Positions 8,975 through 18,208 of a stretch of 49,145 nt of DNA are shown piece by piece. Position 1 is the stretch's first letter; each line of letters begins with the position of its first letter. The stretch spans positions 1 through 49,145 of the forward strand of contig JAFXVR010000054.1 of assembly GCA_017534885.1 (NCBI GenBank), given 5' to 3'. The stretch comes from Clostridia bacterium. GTDB taxonomy: Bacteria; Bacillota; Clostridia; Christensenellales; Aristaeellaceae. Below the pieces are notes generated by a model. It was given only the letters and a program-made list of their open reading frames with translations, was not told the origin of the DNA and did no database searches. Made by a program: the position numbers and the translations under genes.

Positions 8975-11754
8975 GACCCACTCGGCTGAAGTTTACCGCC
9001 TTCGGGCCCTACCGGGATTCCGTCAACCTGGACCTGAGCCAGCTGGGCGAGAGCGGCCTCTACCTGATCACCGGCGTGACCGGCGCGGGCAAGACCACCC
9101 TCTTCGACGCCATCGCCTACGCCCTCTACGGCCAGGCCAGCGGCGACACCCGCGATCAGAACATGCTGCGCTCCACCTTTGCCGACCCGAAGGCCCTCAC
9201 CTCGGTGGAGCTGACCTTCGAGCACCGGGGCAAGACTTACATTGTCTCCCGCCAGCCCGCCCAGACCACCGCCAAGCTGCGGGGCACCGGCACCACTGAC
9301 CGCCCGGCGGATGCCACCCTGACCCTGCCCGACAACCACACGGTCAGCGGCGTCAGCGCCGTCAACCAGAAGATCGTGGATCTGCTGGGGGTCAGCCGCG
9401 ACCAGTTCTGCCGCATCGCCATGATCGCCCAGGGGGACTTCCAGAAGGTCATCACCGCCGACACCAAGGAGCGCATCGGCATCTTCCGGCGCATTTTCCA
9501 GACCGGGCGCTTTGACAAGCTCTGCCAGCGGGTGAAGGAGGACGCCGGCAAGGCCGAGGCCGAGGCGGGCCAGCGGCGGATCACCTTCTCCACCCATCTG
9601 AAAAACGCCGCCTGCGGGGAGCTCTCCCCCTTCCGCGCTGCCCTGACCGCCCTGCAGGAACAGGGCAAGGATGTGAACGCTCCCGAGGCCGTGCAGCTGC
9701 TGGAGGCCCTCTGCGCCGCGGACGCGGAGGCCGCCGCCCAGGCGGAAGCCGAGGCCGGCCGGGCGGACAGGCTCTTCAGCGAATCCGCCATTCAGCTGAA
9801 GCAGGCCGAGGAGACCCAGAAGCTTGCGGAAAGCCTGAAGGCCGCCCAGACGATCCGGGAACATCTTCAGGCCCAGGCAGCCCAGGCGGAAGCCGCCCTC
9901 GAGGCTGAGCAGGCCCGGGCGCCCGAGCAGGAGCGCCTCGCGGAGGCTGAGACCCGCCTGCGCCAGCTTCTGCCGGAATATGAGGCCCTCGAAGCCCTGC
10001 TGAAGGATGCCGGCAGCGCGAAAGCAGCGCTGGAAGCCCACCGCAGCCAGCAGGAAGCCGACACGAAATTGGAAGCCGACACCGCCAAGGCGATCGACGA
10101 TCTCCGGGAGGAACAGCGGCAGCTGGCCGGCGCCGGGGAGAAGATGCAGCGGCTGAAGGAGAAGACAGACACCGTTCAGGCAGAGGGCAAGCGTCTGAAG
10201 ACCTTTGTGGTGGACGATCAGGCCAGGCTGCGCGATCAGGAGGCCGACCTTGCCAAAAAGCAGCAGGCCTGCGATAGCGCCGTGAAGGCGTGGCAGAAAG
10301 CCCAGGAGAAGTACGACGCCGCCAACACCCGCTATCTGAACGGCCAGGCCGGTCTGCTGGCGGCTCAGCTGGAGGAGGGGGCACCCTGCCCGGTCTGCGG
10401 CGCGACCCATCACCCGAACCCTGCCCACGCGGCTGAAGACGTGCCCACCGAGGCGGAGCTCAACCGCCTGAAGAAGGCCGCCGAGACCGCCGACCGGGAG
10501 GCAAAGGCCGCCGCTGAAACCGCCGCCGGCGCCCGAAAGGCCGTGGAAACCCTGACCGAAGCCGCAGCCGAGAAGGGCCTGCAGCTCACCGGCCTTTCGA
10601 CCCTGCCCGAGGCCCTGCAGGCCGCCGCCGAAAAGCGCAAGGCCTTGCAGGCCGAATTCCAGCAGCTGAACAACGAGTACAAGCAGGCGGAAAAGGACGC
10701 CAAGCGCTTCGAGGAACTCAAAACCAAGCTGCCCGAAGAAGAAAAGAAGCTGGAGCAGACCCAAACCCGCTTGAGAGACACCGCCGCGGCCATCAGCCGG
10801 GAGGAGACCGCCGCCGCCGAGAAGCAGCGCCAGGCCGGGGAGATTCAGGCCAAGCTCCCCTACCCCGCCAGAGCCGAGGCCGAGAAGGAGGCCAACCGGC
10901 TGAAGAAGGCGGTGGCCGAGCGCAAACAGGTCCTCAAAGCCGCCCAGGATGCCGCCGACGCCCTGCGCGCAAAGCTCAGCGGGCAGGAGGGTCAGGTGAA
11001 GACCCTGAGCGAACAGCTGAGCCAGCGCGAGCCCGCGGGGGACCTGGAGGCCCGCAGGAAGGCCCATCAGGCGCTGGAGGCGGATAAGAAAGCCGCCCAG
11101 GCCCGGCACACCGACGTCGTGTCCCGCCGGAACAGCAACAGCGCGATCCTCTCCGAGCTGAGCGGCCTCAGCGGAAGCATCGCCGAGGGGGACAAGCGGC
11201 TCCAGTGGATGAGAAGCCTCAGCAAAACCCTCTCCGGCGCCCAGTCCGGCGCGGACGGCAAGATGAGTCTGGAGACCTATGTGCAGACCTTCTACTTCGA
11301 CCGCATCATCCACCGGGCCAACCTGCGCCTGAAGCGCATGTCCAGCGACCAGTATGAGCTGAAGCGCCGCACAAGCCTCGACCGGAGCAGCCAGTCCGGC
11401 CTCGACCTGGACGTGGTGGATCACTGGAACGGCTCCGTCCGCGAGGTGGGCAGCCTCTCCGGCGGCGAGAAGTTCGAGGCTTCCCTCGCCTTGGCCCTGG
11501 GCACCTCCGACGCCATGGTGAGCGAGCGCGGCGGTCTCTCCCTCGAAACCCTCTTCATCGACGAGGGCTTCGGCTCCCTGGATCAGGACACGCTCCAGCG
11601 CGCCATCAGCGTCCTGAACAATCTCTCCACCGACAGCCGCCGCCTCATCGGCATCATCTCCCATGTGGATGCCCTCGAGGACGCCATCCCCCTGCACATC
11701 GACGTCACCCGCGATCCCGAGGGCGGCAGCAAGGCGACCATCTGCCGGCACTGA
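8971..11754 (+). CDS. sbcC: Nuclease SbcCD subunit C (SbcC/Rad50 type)
   Basis: This SMC-like ATPase of 927 residues partners SbcD. The N-terminal half contains the Walker A motif GVTGAGKTTLFDAIAYALYG (about residues 34-53). Long heptad-rich arms rich in A, E, K and Q flank the zinc-hook CPVCG, whose first Cys is residue 473, almost exactly at the centre. The C-terminal part has the ABC signature LSGGEKFEASLALALG and Walker B LFIDEGFGSLD. The start is the ATG overlapping the sbcD stop, with GGGAGGAGGAGG before it; a longer frame upstream reads through sbcD in another phase and is rejected. Length and layout are normal. Confidence 0.96.
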   Translation: MRPTRLKFTAFGPYRDSVNLDLSQLGESGLYLITGVTGAGKTTLFDAIAYALYGQASGDTRDQNMLRSTFADPKALTSVELTFEHRGKTYIVSRQPAQTTAKLRGTGTTDRPADATLTLPDNHTVSGVSAVNQKIVDLLGVSRDQFCRIAMIAQGDFQKVITADTKERIGIFRRIFQTGRFDKLCQRVKEDAGKAEAEAGQRRITFSTHLKNAACGELSPFRAALTALQEQGKDVNAPEAVQLLEALCAADAEAAAQAEAEAGRADRLFSESAIQLKQAEETQKLAESLKAAQTIREHLQAQAAQAEAALEAEQARAPEQERLAEAETRLRQLLPEYEALEALLKDAGSAKAALEAHRSQQEADTKLEADTAKAIDDLREEQRQLAGAGEKMQRLKEKTDTVQAEGKRLKTFVVDDQARLRDQEADLAKKQQACDSAVKAWQKAQEKYDAANTRYLNGQAGLLAAQLEEGAPCPVCGATHHPNPAHAAEDVPTEAELNRLKKAAETADREAKAAAETAAGARKAVETLTEAAAEKGLQLTGLSTLPEALQAAAEKRKALQAEFQQLNNEYKQAEKDAKRFEELKTKLPEEEKKLEQTQTRLRDTAAAISREETAAAEKQRQAGEIQAKLPYPARAEAEKEANRLKKAVAERKQVLKAAQDAADALRAKLSGQEGQVKTLSEQLSQREPAGDLEARRKAHQALEADKKAAQARHTDVVSRRNSNSAILSELSGLSGSIAEGDKRLQWMRSLSKTLSGAQSGADGKMSLETYVQTFYFDRIIHRANLRLKRMSSDQYELKRRTSLDRSSQSGLDLDVVDHWNGSVREVGSLSGGEKFEASLALALGTSDAMVSERGGLSLETLFIDEGFGSLDQDTLQRAISVLNNLSTDSRRLIGIISHVDALEDAIPLHIDVTRDPEGGSKATICRH

Positions 11755-11768
11755 CACCACCAAAACGC

Positions 11769-11812
11769 AAGCGCTCCCCGGTCAGCCTGAGATGCTGGCG
11801 CGGGGGGCGCTT
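11769..11812 (+). terminator. Terminator after sbcC
   Basis: The arms aagcgctcccc (11769-11779) and ggggggcgctt (11802-11812) pair with one imperfect position, between the convergent ends of sbcC and the acetyltransferase gene. It may serve both directions. The T run is short. Confidence 0.5.
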
Positions 11813-11828
11813 TGCGCGGATTGTCCGG

Positions 11829-12314
11829 TTATGCGTCCAGCTGATAGAGATAGGAGATCATGGCGTATTCCCGGTCGCCCCATCTGTGCGTGCCGTCCTG
11901 ATCCGCCTTCCCGCCCATTCTCTCGTAGAACGCCCTCGACTCATGGTTGTCCCGGAGGCACCATATGATCATGATTTTCTTCCCGGCTTCCCTGAAGGCT
12001 GCCATCGAATGCGCCATCAGGGCCCGGCCGATGCCGCCGCCCCTCCTGGCATACCGGACATAGAGGGCGATGATCTCACAGTCTGCCGTTTCGTCCTCCA
12101 TCGTCCTGTTCCACGCGAAGCCCAGCACCTCATCGCCTTCAGCGGCCACCACGTATTCCCGGTATCTCCGCAGATCCTTCTGGTATTCCTGTTCGACGCT
12201 CAGGGAATCCAGAAAATCGCTGTCCATGATCCCGCTGTAGGCGATTTTCCAGTCCTCCACCACGATCTCCGCAATCTGCCGGACATCCTCTTCCCTGGCT
12301 TGCCGGATGATCAT
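11829..12314 (-). CDS. GNAT family N-acetyltransferase
   Basis: The protein has 161 residues. It shows the GNAT layout: N-terminal MIIRQAREEDVRQIAEIV, a central strand (VLGFAW), the acetyl-CoA loop RRGGGIGRALM in place of the usual R/Q-x-x-G-x-G/A, and the C-terminal NHESRAFYERMGG motif. It transfers an acetyl group from acetyl-CoA to an unknown amine. The start at 12314 is chosen because AGGAGGGA lies about 7 bases before it; nine extra upstream codons are open but contain that ribosome site. It is probably co-transcribed with the next gene, which ends 40 bases upstream on the same strand. Confidence 0.85.
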   Translation of the reverse strand: MIIRQAREEDVRQIAEIVVEDWKIAYSGIMDSDFLDSLSVEQEYQKDLRRYREYVVAAEGDEVLGFAWNRTMEDETADCEIIALYVRYARRGGGIGRALMAHSMAAFREAGKKIMIIWCLRDNHESRAFYERMGGKADQDGTHRWGDREYAMISYLYQLDA

Positions 12315-12354
12315 ACGCTTCTCCCTCCTCATCGGGTTCACTGCCCGGCGCTCC

Positions 12355-12930
12355 TCAGCGTGAAAACGCTCGCAGGAAGCGCTGAATCACCTGTTCCCGG
12401 TCATGGGCAGTTTCATAGTATGGGAGGCCGTATTCCTCGCACTGCCGCCGGATCAGGATGCTCTGCTCAACGATGGACACCGCCCCTTCCCGGAGCTCCT
12501 CATCCGGTTTGAAGAAAGTGTAATCCCTCTCGGTGTCATACTTTTTCTGAATCAGGAAGCGCTCCTCCGGGGTCACGTCAGATGTGATGAAATAGGCGAT
12601 TTCGCAGTTTGCCCCGCGGATATGCCGGATGTAGTCTTCCGGCAGAAGCTGATACATGTCCAGCACCATGCCCGGTTCAAACTCGTCATATTCGCCGCTG
12701 TCCAGCATGGCGCGGACAAAGGGGGCCATTTTCCCGCTGATCACCCGCAGCGTGTCCGTCGACGAGAGACTCTGGTATGTGTTGACACCTGTTTCGGGAA
12801 AGCACCTCTCAAAGCCCGCGATGATGGAATCCATGCTGACGTGCTGATATCCGAACCGCCTGGACAGCAGATGGGACACCGTGCTTTTCCCTGCCCGGGG
12901 AACACCTGCAATGATGATATTGTTCTTCAT
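12355..12930 (-). CDS. P-loop kinase-like protein
   Basis: The protein has 191 residues. Walker A is GVPRAGKST (about residues 9-17), directly after the first strand KNNIIIA, as in adenylate-kinase and shikimate-kinase-like enzymes. A possible substrate or lid region follows (HVSMDSIIAGFERCFPE). The C-terminal half holds ERDYTFF and a charged helix. It is likely a cytoplasmic small-molecule kinase or nucleotide hydrolase; the substrate is not recognisable. The frame stays open to 13011, overlapping the next gene, but the ATG at 12930 gives the natural N-terminus. The ribosome site there is poor (GAGAGAGTG). Confidence 0.7.
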   Translation of the reverse strand: MKNNIIIAGVPRAGKSTVSHLLSRRFGYQHVSMDSIIAGFERCFPETGVNTYQSLSSTDTLRVISGKMAPFVRAMLDSGEYDEFEPGMVLDMYQLLPEDYIRHIRGANCEIAYFITSDVTPEERFLIQKKYDTERDYTFFKPDEELREGAVSIVEQSILIRRQCEEYGLPYYETAHDREQVIQRFLRAFSR

Positions 12931-12982
12931 TACACTCTCTCGGTTGCATGTGGTTTTAGTTGCCAAACCGCATATTCCGCCC

Positions 12983-14041
12983 TTATTCCTCCACATACCC
13001 CAGCTCAACATACAGCCAGTAATACTCGTCGTACAGGCCGCAGCAGGCGTCCATGCCCATGTTGGAGCTAAAGGCTTTCTGCAGAACGATTGTCCATTCG
13101 CCGTACTTCGCGTACAGGTCGTCCGGAGTCGGGCCCTCTTCGCGCCCGTAGGTCTCCAGGTTGCTCTTCTTCACCGCCGCCAGGCGTTCCGGGTCGCCGT
13201 CACAGGAGGCCAGGCGCAGGCGGTTGCGCTCCTCGGAGACCGCCCGGGCCATCTCCTCGATCGTCGCGCCCTCCGCCCGCATCCGGTACAGGATGTCCGT
13301 CATGGAGTCCATGGATTCGTGATAGGCCCTGCGCTCCTCCTGCGCCTGAGCCACGAAGGCCGGATCGGTCCAGTCGTATTCGGCGTAAACGCCCAGCCGT
13401 TTGGACTCGGGATCCGGGGAAAAGCCGTAGACCGCCTCGGGGTTCTCGATGATGTCCGCCATGGCCCTGGCGTTCACCCGGGGATCGTGGACATAGGCAA
13501 AACCGCCGCTCTGCTGAGTCTGGTCTTCCTCCTGCTCCGCGTCGTCCTCGATCAGAATCAGCGCCGCGTGCTCCCCGTCCCCGGTCAGCGCCAGGTGGAC
13601 GACCTTTCCGCTCTCCAGCGCCAGATCAGCCAGATCGGCCATGTCCACCGGGTATTCCTCCGCGGGATGGCCCATCATCAGCTGAAGAATGGCCTCCTCC
13701 GGCGGCAGCTCCGAGAGCCCGTACCGGCACTCGATCCGCAGGTTTTTCAGCTCCTCAGGCGATTCCGGCTCAAAGGGGCTGCGGCAGAAGTCCTCCCCCT
13801 CGTCCGGGCAGGAGGCCGTCAGGCCCCGGTATGCATCGCCCACAAAGTAGTCGAAGCGCAGATAGGCGGGCTCCAGCTCGCTCAGGTTCCACACCTTCAG
13901 GAGGATGGAGCCGTCCCCCGTGGTCTCGGGGATTCTCATCTCATCGGTGATCTCCGCTGAAAACGCAGCTTCGCTGTCCGCCAGCGAAACCGCGCAGGTC
14001 AGCAGGCACAGGCACAGCATCAGGCTGAATAGCTTTCTCAT
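12983..14041 (-). CDS. Secreted protein of unknown function
   Basis: The protein has 352 residues. It starts MRKLFSLMLCLCLLTCAVSL, a clear export signal; the two Cys residues give no perfect lipobox, so cleavage near SLA-D is likely. The mature part is acidic and carries two apparent regions: an early one built around ILLKVWNLSELEPAYLRFDYFVGD and a later helical one (ERRAYHESMDSMTDILYRMRAEG) ending CCGLYDEYYWLYVELGYVEE. I do not recognise a family. The GGGAGG site places the start at 14041 rather than 14 codons upstream. It faces away from the transposable element just upstream of its promoter region. Confidence 0.7.
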   Translation of the reverse strand: MRKLFSLMLCLCLLTCAVSLADSEAAFSAEITDEMRIPETTGDGSILLKVWNLSELEPAYLRFDYFVGDAYRGLTASCPDEGEDFCRSPFEPESPEELKNLRIECRYGLSELPPEEAILQLMMGHPAEEYPVDMADLADLALESGKVVHLALTGDGEHAALILIEDDAEQEEDQTQQSGGFAYVHDPRVNARAMADIIENPEAVYGFSPDPESKRLGVYAEYDWTDPAFVAQAQEERRAYHESMDSMTDILYRMRAEGATIEEMARAVSEERNRLRLASCDGDPERLAAVKKSNLETYGREEGPTPDDLYAKYGEWTIVLQKAFSSNMGMDACCGLYDEYYWLYVELGYVEE

Positions 14042-14183
14042 CTCATTGCCTCCCGGAATCCTATTAGCCGGCGGTTCGATCACCAGCCGCTTCTGTCATC
14101 ATACCACAATTCCGGCAGGAAAAAAAGCCCGCTTGATCGGATTTCGCGGCAGGGCCGAAAGCCCATCCTCTCCCGCGGCGTGG

Positions 14184-14436
14184 CAGGGCAATCGCTTACA
14201 AACCTATCGCGAAAAATGCAACGACAAGAACAACCCTGTTTCCGGGCCTACGCCTCATCTATATGGAACCTCAGGCTGCCATCTGCATGATCCCGGTGCA
14301 AGAACCTGATCCATACCTGCTCTCTATAAAGATAAAAGTCTTTTGAAGATGGGATGGGGGTCTGGGGGGAAGGGAACGGAACTTTTCTTCAGAAAAGTTC
14401 CTTCCCTTCCCCAAGAATCCGTAATCGATTGCCCTG
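14184..14436. mobile_element. MITE-B (ISAs1-type ends), copy 1
   Basis: A ~253-bp non-coding element with terminal inverted repeats: CAGGGCAATCGCTTAC at the left and, as reverse complement, CAGGGCAATCGATTAC at the right. It is the inverted counterpart of copies at 23574-23822 and 27861-28110. It includes a long hairpin around 14364-14412 with a central cttttcttcagaaaag. The same terminal sequence ends the ISAs1-family remnant at about 41982-41999, so it is probably a non-autonomous derivative of such an element. No target duplication is evident here. Confidence 0.75.
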
Positions 14437-14454
14437 CCAGGCGCGGAGAAAGCC

Positions 14455-14483
14455 TTGCAAGCCGCCGGTCTTTGTGCTACAAT
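14455..14483 (+). promoter_or_regulatory. Promoter of the Ig-repeat peptidase gene
   Basis: TTGCAA (14455-14460) and TACAAT (14478-14483) are 17 bases apart, 50 bases before the start codon. The -35 box begins 19 bases outside the right end of MITE-B copy 1, so the element stops just upstream of the promoter. Confidence 0.75.
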
Positions 14484-14532
14484 CATTGTGCATTCATATC
14501 TGCCATTGCAGAACCCACAAGGAGGTATCACC

Positions 14533-16782
14533 ATGCTGAAACGGCTGACGGCGCTTATGATGGCGCTGACCCTGGCGATGACCCTGCTCCCCTCCCTGGC
14601 GGAGGATCTGACCCTCGACAGCCTGATGGCTGAGATCGAGACCGTGCAGAAGGAAGCCGGCCCGGTGCCCGCGGGCGCAGACAGCCTGGTTCTGCTGGAA
14701 GCCGGCACCGAGCTGTACATTGACCCGATCCTGTCCGTTCCCTACGGCACCCTGCTGTTGAGCGCCCCGGCCTATGTGGTGGACACAGCCGAGAGCGGCG
14801 CCCTGCTGGCGGCCATCGCCGTGCGCGGAGCCATCGAGCTGCTCTGGTGCCAGGCGGATACCCTGCCCCTGTCAGCGGAGGAAGCCGGAACCCCCGGCGA
14901 GGGCGTACAGGTGCCCGGCACGGAGCTGTGGCTGGCCAACGCGGAGCTGAGTCTCGCCGATGAGACTGAGCCCGAGGCGGAAGACCTGCCCGTGGACGTG
15001 CCCGTTGCCATCGACATTGAACCCCTGGACGACAGCAAGGCGGATTTCCGCATTGTGACCCAGCCCCAGACCCAGGTGAAGGCCGTCGGCCAGACCGTCA
15101 CCCTCTCCCTGACCGCCACCGGCGCGAAGAGCTACCAGTGGCAGTGGTCCAAGGACGGCCAGACCTGGAACAACTGCAGCGGCAATGGCTACAACAAGGC
15201 CACCATGGCCTTCTCGATGAAAACGACCTTCCACGGGCGGCTGTACCAGTGCAAGGTCACCGGCACGGACGGCACGGTCAAGTACACCAGCGCGGCGGGC
15301 GTCTACCTGCCCGTGAGCATCACCGTCCAGCCCCAGAGCCAGACCCGGGCCAACGGCCAGACCGTGAGCCTGAAGGTGGAAGCCACCGGTGTCAAGAGCT
15401 ATCAGTGGCAGTGGTCCAAGGACGGCGAAACCTGGAACAACAACACCGGCAACGGCTACAACAAGGCCACCTTCACCTTCTCGATGAAGGACGTCTTCCA
15501 CGGCCGGATGTACCGCTGCCTGCTCACAGGCTATGACGACACCGTCACCCCCACCGCCGCGGCTGAGCTCAAGGCCGCCCCGGCCATCAGCGTCCAGCCC
15601 CAGAGCCAGGTGAAGGCCGCCGGCCAGACCGTCACCCTCTCCGTGACTGCCACGGGCGTCAAGAGCTATCAGTGGCAGTGGTCCGCCGACGGCACGACCT
15701 GGAAGAACAACACCAGCAGCGGCTACAACAAGGCCACCTTCGCCTTCTCGATGAGCGAAGCCTTCTCCGGGCGGCAGTACCGCTGCGTGATCACCGGCCT
15801 GGACGGCAGCACGCTGGAGAGCGAATCCGCCTTCGTCAGCACCGAGGCCCTGTCTATCCGCATGCATCCCGGCGACATCACCGTCAATGCGGGCTGGTAC
15901 ATCATCATGAAGGTCACCGCCACCGGCGTCAAGAGCTATCAGTGGCAGTACTCCGCGGACGGCGTGACCTGGAAGAACAATACCGGCAATGGCTATAACA
16001 AGGACAGCATGAAGTTCAAGGTGGTGGAAGCCTTCTCCGGGCGGAAGTACCGCTGCGAGGTGCGGGGCAAGGACGGCACCGTGAAGTACACCCGGGCGGC
16101 CACCGTGCTCGTCCAGGCGGACATCACCAACCATCCCCAGGACATGACCATGCCCGCCGGCTCCACCATGACCCTGCGCATCGCCGCCACCGGCGTGAAG
16201 AGCTACCAGTGGCAGTGGTCGGCCGACGGCACGACCTGGAAGAACTGCAGCAGCGCCGGCTACAACAAGAATGCCTTCTCCTTCAAGATGACCGCGGCCT
16301 TCAATGGGCGCAAGTACCGCTGCCTGGTGACCGGCCTGGACGGCGTGGAGGTTCCCTCCAACGCGGCAACGGTCACCATTGGCGACGATCCCTACGCCGA
16401 GGGCGCTGTCCGCGCCAAGATGCTGGCCCTGCAGGACGAATACTATGAGGGCCGGCACTGGGACAACAGCGACTTCTACGCCTGGAACGGCGGCATCTAC
16501 TCCGGCGGCTACGGCTGCGCGGGCTTTGCCTTCATGCTCTCCGACGCGGCCTTCGGCACCCTGCCCGCCCGCAAGCTGACCTCCTTCACCTGGCAGGAAG
16601 TGCGCGTGGGCGACATTCTCCGCGTCAACAACGACACCCACAGCGTGGTGGTGCTGGAGAAGTACAGCGATCACGTGGTGCTGGCCGAGGGCAACTACAA
16701 CAGCTCCATCCACTGGGGCCGTACCTTGACCCAGGCCCAGGTCATGGACGCGGACTACCTGATGACCCGTTATCCCCAGTAA
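14533..16782 (+). CDS. Secreted cysteine-peptidase-like protein with five Ig-like repeats
   Basis: The protein has 749 residues. A signal peptide (1-23, ending PSLA before EDL) is followed by a unique domain of about 150 residues. Five Ig-like repeats of about 90 residues follow, each containing GVKSYQWQWSxDGxTW, a GYNKxxFxFxM strand and YRC (about 175-620). The last ~130 residues resemble an NlpC/CHAP-type fold: Cys662 in GYGCAGFAF, His703 in NDTHSVVVL, then AEGNYNSSIHWGR. It would act outside the cell, possibly on peptidoglycan or peptide cross-bridges, with the repeats as a stalk or binding arm. The ATG at 14533 has AAGGAGG. The catalytic assignment is inferred from the Cys/His spacing. 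Confidence 0.8.
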   Translation: MLKRLTALMMALTLAMTLLPSLAEDLTLDSLMAEIETVQKEAGPVPAGADSLVLLEAGTELYIDPILSVPYGTLLLSAPAYVVDTAESGALLAAIAVRGAIELLWCQADTLPLSAEEAGTPGEGVQVPGTELWLANAELSLADETEPEAEDLPVDVPVAIDIEPLDDSKADFRIVTQPQTQVKAVGQTVTLSLTATGAKSYQWQWSKDGQTWNNCSGNGYNKATMAFSMKTTFHGRLYQCKVTGTDGTVKYTSAAGVYLPVSITVQPQSQTRANGQTVSLKVEATGVKSYQWQWSKDGETWNNNTGNGYNKATFTFSMKDVFHGRMYRCLLTGYDDTVTPTAAAELKAAPAISVQPQSQVKAAGQTVTLSVTATGVKSYQWQWSADGTTWKNNTSSGYNKATFAFSMSEAFSGRQYRCVITGLDGSTLESESAFVSTEALSIRMHPGDITVNAGWYIIMKVTATGVKSYQWQYSADGVTWKNNTGNGYNKDSMKFKVVEAFSGRKYRCEVRGKDGTVKYTRAATVLVQADITNHPQDMTMPAGSTMTLRIAATGVKSYQWQWSADGTTWKNCSSAGYNKNAFSFKMTAAFNGRKYRCLVTGLDGVEVPSNAATVTIGDDPYAEGAVRAKMLALQDEYYEGRHWDNSDFYAWNGGIYSGGYGCAGFAFMLSDAAFGTLPARKLTSFTWQEVRVGDILRVNNDTHSVVVLEKYSDHVVLAEGNYNSSIHWGRTLTQAQVMDADYLMTRYPQ

Positions 16783-16795
16783 ACCGCATAACAAT

Positions 16796-16834
16796 AAGGC
16801 GCGCCCGGAACGTCTTCCGCTCCGGGCGCGCCTT
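16796..16834. terminator. Bidirectional terminator
   Basis: A perfect 14-bp stem (16796-16809 with 16821-16834) lies between the convergent Ig-repeat gene and the LacI-type gene. Plus-strand readout ends CCTTTG; minus-strand readout ends CCTTATTG. It probably serves both genes. Confidence 0.8.
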
Positions 16835-16863
16835 TGTCATGACTGGCCGGCGACCGTTCCGGT

Positions 16864-17931
16864 TCACCGGCTGGTTTTCTGTTCTCCCAGCTCCGGCCTG
16901 ATGCCCAGCAGTGAGCCGCAGCTCTCCCGCACAATCAGCGAGCACTCCCTGATCTGGGAGAAAGCGTGCCCGCCGCCCTCCATGGCGTTGATGAGCTCCC
17001 GCACCGCCACCGCCCCGTGGTCGAAAGGATGGAGGTCCACGGTGGTCAGGGGCGGGGTCAGGAAGGGCGTGAAGAACTGGTTGTCGCAGCCGATGAGCGC
17101 CACGTCCTCCGGCACGCGGATGCCCATGCGCTGCAGCTGGCGCAGGGCCCCCAGGGCCACCAGGTCGTTGATGGCGATCATGGCGGTGGGCCAGGTCTCC
17201 CTGGGCAGGGCGCCCAGGAGGCGGTTCACGCAGGCCTCGCCGGTCTGGGGGGTGAAGCCCGCGTCCACCACGGACTCCCGGTCGGCGGGCAGGCCCAGGC
17301 GCTCCATCTCCCGGTAATAAGCGCGGCGGCGGGCGCTGGAGGAGCGGACGCCCCCCGAACCGCCGATAAAGGAGATCCGCCGGTGTCCCAGGGCGTACAG
17401 GTGGGTGATGGATTTGCGCACGCTCAGGGACAGGTCCGAGGTGATGTTGACGCAGTGCACGCCCTCCACCCGCGGGCCGATGGTCACGATGGGCATGGCC
17501 TGCTCAATGGCGGACAGGCGCTGCTGGATCTCCTCCTCCGTGCCGGATTCCACCACCGAGCCCACCAGCACCGCCCCGGCCACGGGCAGGCGCAGGATCT
17601 GATCCACAATGGTCTGGTCCGTCCGCTCGCTCAGGGCCTTCTGGTAGACCGTCAGGGCATAGCCCTCCTGACGGGCGGTTTCGGCCGCGCCGGAACAGAG
17701 GGCCGCGTAATATGGATTGGAAAGATCGGAGGTCACCAGGGCCAGGCCGGGCAGCTTTTCCCTGGCCGGCTTGCCCCGGGCCGGCGCCTGGTAGCCTAAG
17801 GCGCGCACAGCCTCCTCCACCTTTTTCCGGGTGGCCGGGCTGGCGCTCCCGCCGGAGAGCGCGCGCGAAACCGTGGCCACAGATACCTGCGCCAGCTCCG
17901 CCACGTCCACAATGGTCGCCTGTTTCTCCAT
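16864..17931 (-). CDS. LacI family transcriptional regulator
   Basis: The protein has 355 residues. The N-terminal helix-turn-helix and hinge helix read TIVDVAELAQVSVATVSRAL (residues 5-24) and TRKKVEEAVRALGY. A periplasmic-binding-type effector domain follows (DLSNPYYAALCSGAAETA, ISFIGG, AMIAINDLVALGALRQLQRMGIRVPEDVALIGCDN). It most likely represses the divergent carbohydrate locus and releases DNA when a sugar binds. The start at 17931 has GGGGAGG before it; the frame runs further upstream over its own promoter and is not used. The ligand is unknown; the neighbouring GH88 enzyme suggests a uronic-acid-containing sugar. Confidence 0.93.
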   Translation of the reverse strand: MEKQATIVDVAELAQVSVATVSRALSGGSASPATRKKVEEAVRALGYQAPARGKPAREKLPGLALVTSDLSNPYYAALCSGAAETARQEGYALTVYQKALSERTDQTIVDQILRLPVAGAVLVGSVVESGTEEEIQQRLSAIEQAMPIVTIGPRVEGVHCVNITSDLSLSVRKSITHLYALGHRRISFIGGSGGVRSSSARRRAYYREMERLGLPADRESVVDAGFTPQTGEACVNRLLGALPRETWPTAMIAINDLVALGALRQLQRMGIRVPEDVALIGCDNQFFTPFLTPPLTTVDLHPFDHGAVAVRELINAMEGGGHAFSQIRECSLIVRESCGSLLGIRPELGEQKTSR

Positions 17932-17964
17932 TCGCCCGGCCTCCCCTGTTTTAATGCTGATCAG

Positions 17965-17993
17965 ATTATAGCAGGCCCGGCCTCCGTTTGCAA
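17965..17993 (-). promoter_or_regulatory. Promoter of the LacI-type regulator gene
   Basis: On the minus strand TTGCAA (17993-17988) and TATAAT (17970-17965) are separated by 17 bases, about 34 bases before the start codon. It is divergent from the sugar-transporter promoter about 100 bases away. Confidence 0.75.
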
Positions 17994-18065
17994 GGGGTTT
18001 TCCACTGATTTTCAGCATATTTTCATTTGTTTTCATGATTTTTCTGAAAATTCTTGCAAAACCGC

Positions 18066-18093
18066 TTGACATTCGTCGGAAATGGGCTATAAT
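18066..18093 (+). promoter_or_regulatory. Promoter of the sugar ABC/GH88 operon
   Basis: TTGACA (18066-18071) and TATAAT (18088-18093) are both full consensus with a 16-base spacer. Such a strong promoter facing a LacI-type gene implies repression. The words ttgcaaggggtttt (17988-18001) and ttgcaaaaccgctt (18054-18067) are possible related operator half-sites, but no clean LacI-type palindrome was found. The leader of about 110 bases shows no clear fold. Confidence 0.8.
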
Positions 18094-18208
18094 AGGCCAT
18101 GGAATACCGGTTCAGGCCTGCAAACGAGTGGAAACAGACGGCGTCATTTACAGGATCGTTCCACAGGCCGAGTCACGGACCGGGATCGTTGATGAAGGAG
18201 GATATCCC

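Noticed and set aside
8926..11763. A 945-codon open frame opposite sbcC
   Set aside because: SbcC has all its motifs in the correct order; the antisense frame is a product of GC-rich codon use and shows no domain.
17940..18100. A clear LacI-type operator palindrome between the divergent promoters
   Set aside because: Only related ttgcaa words were found; no symmetrical site with a central CG overlapping either promoter is convincing.
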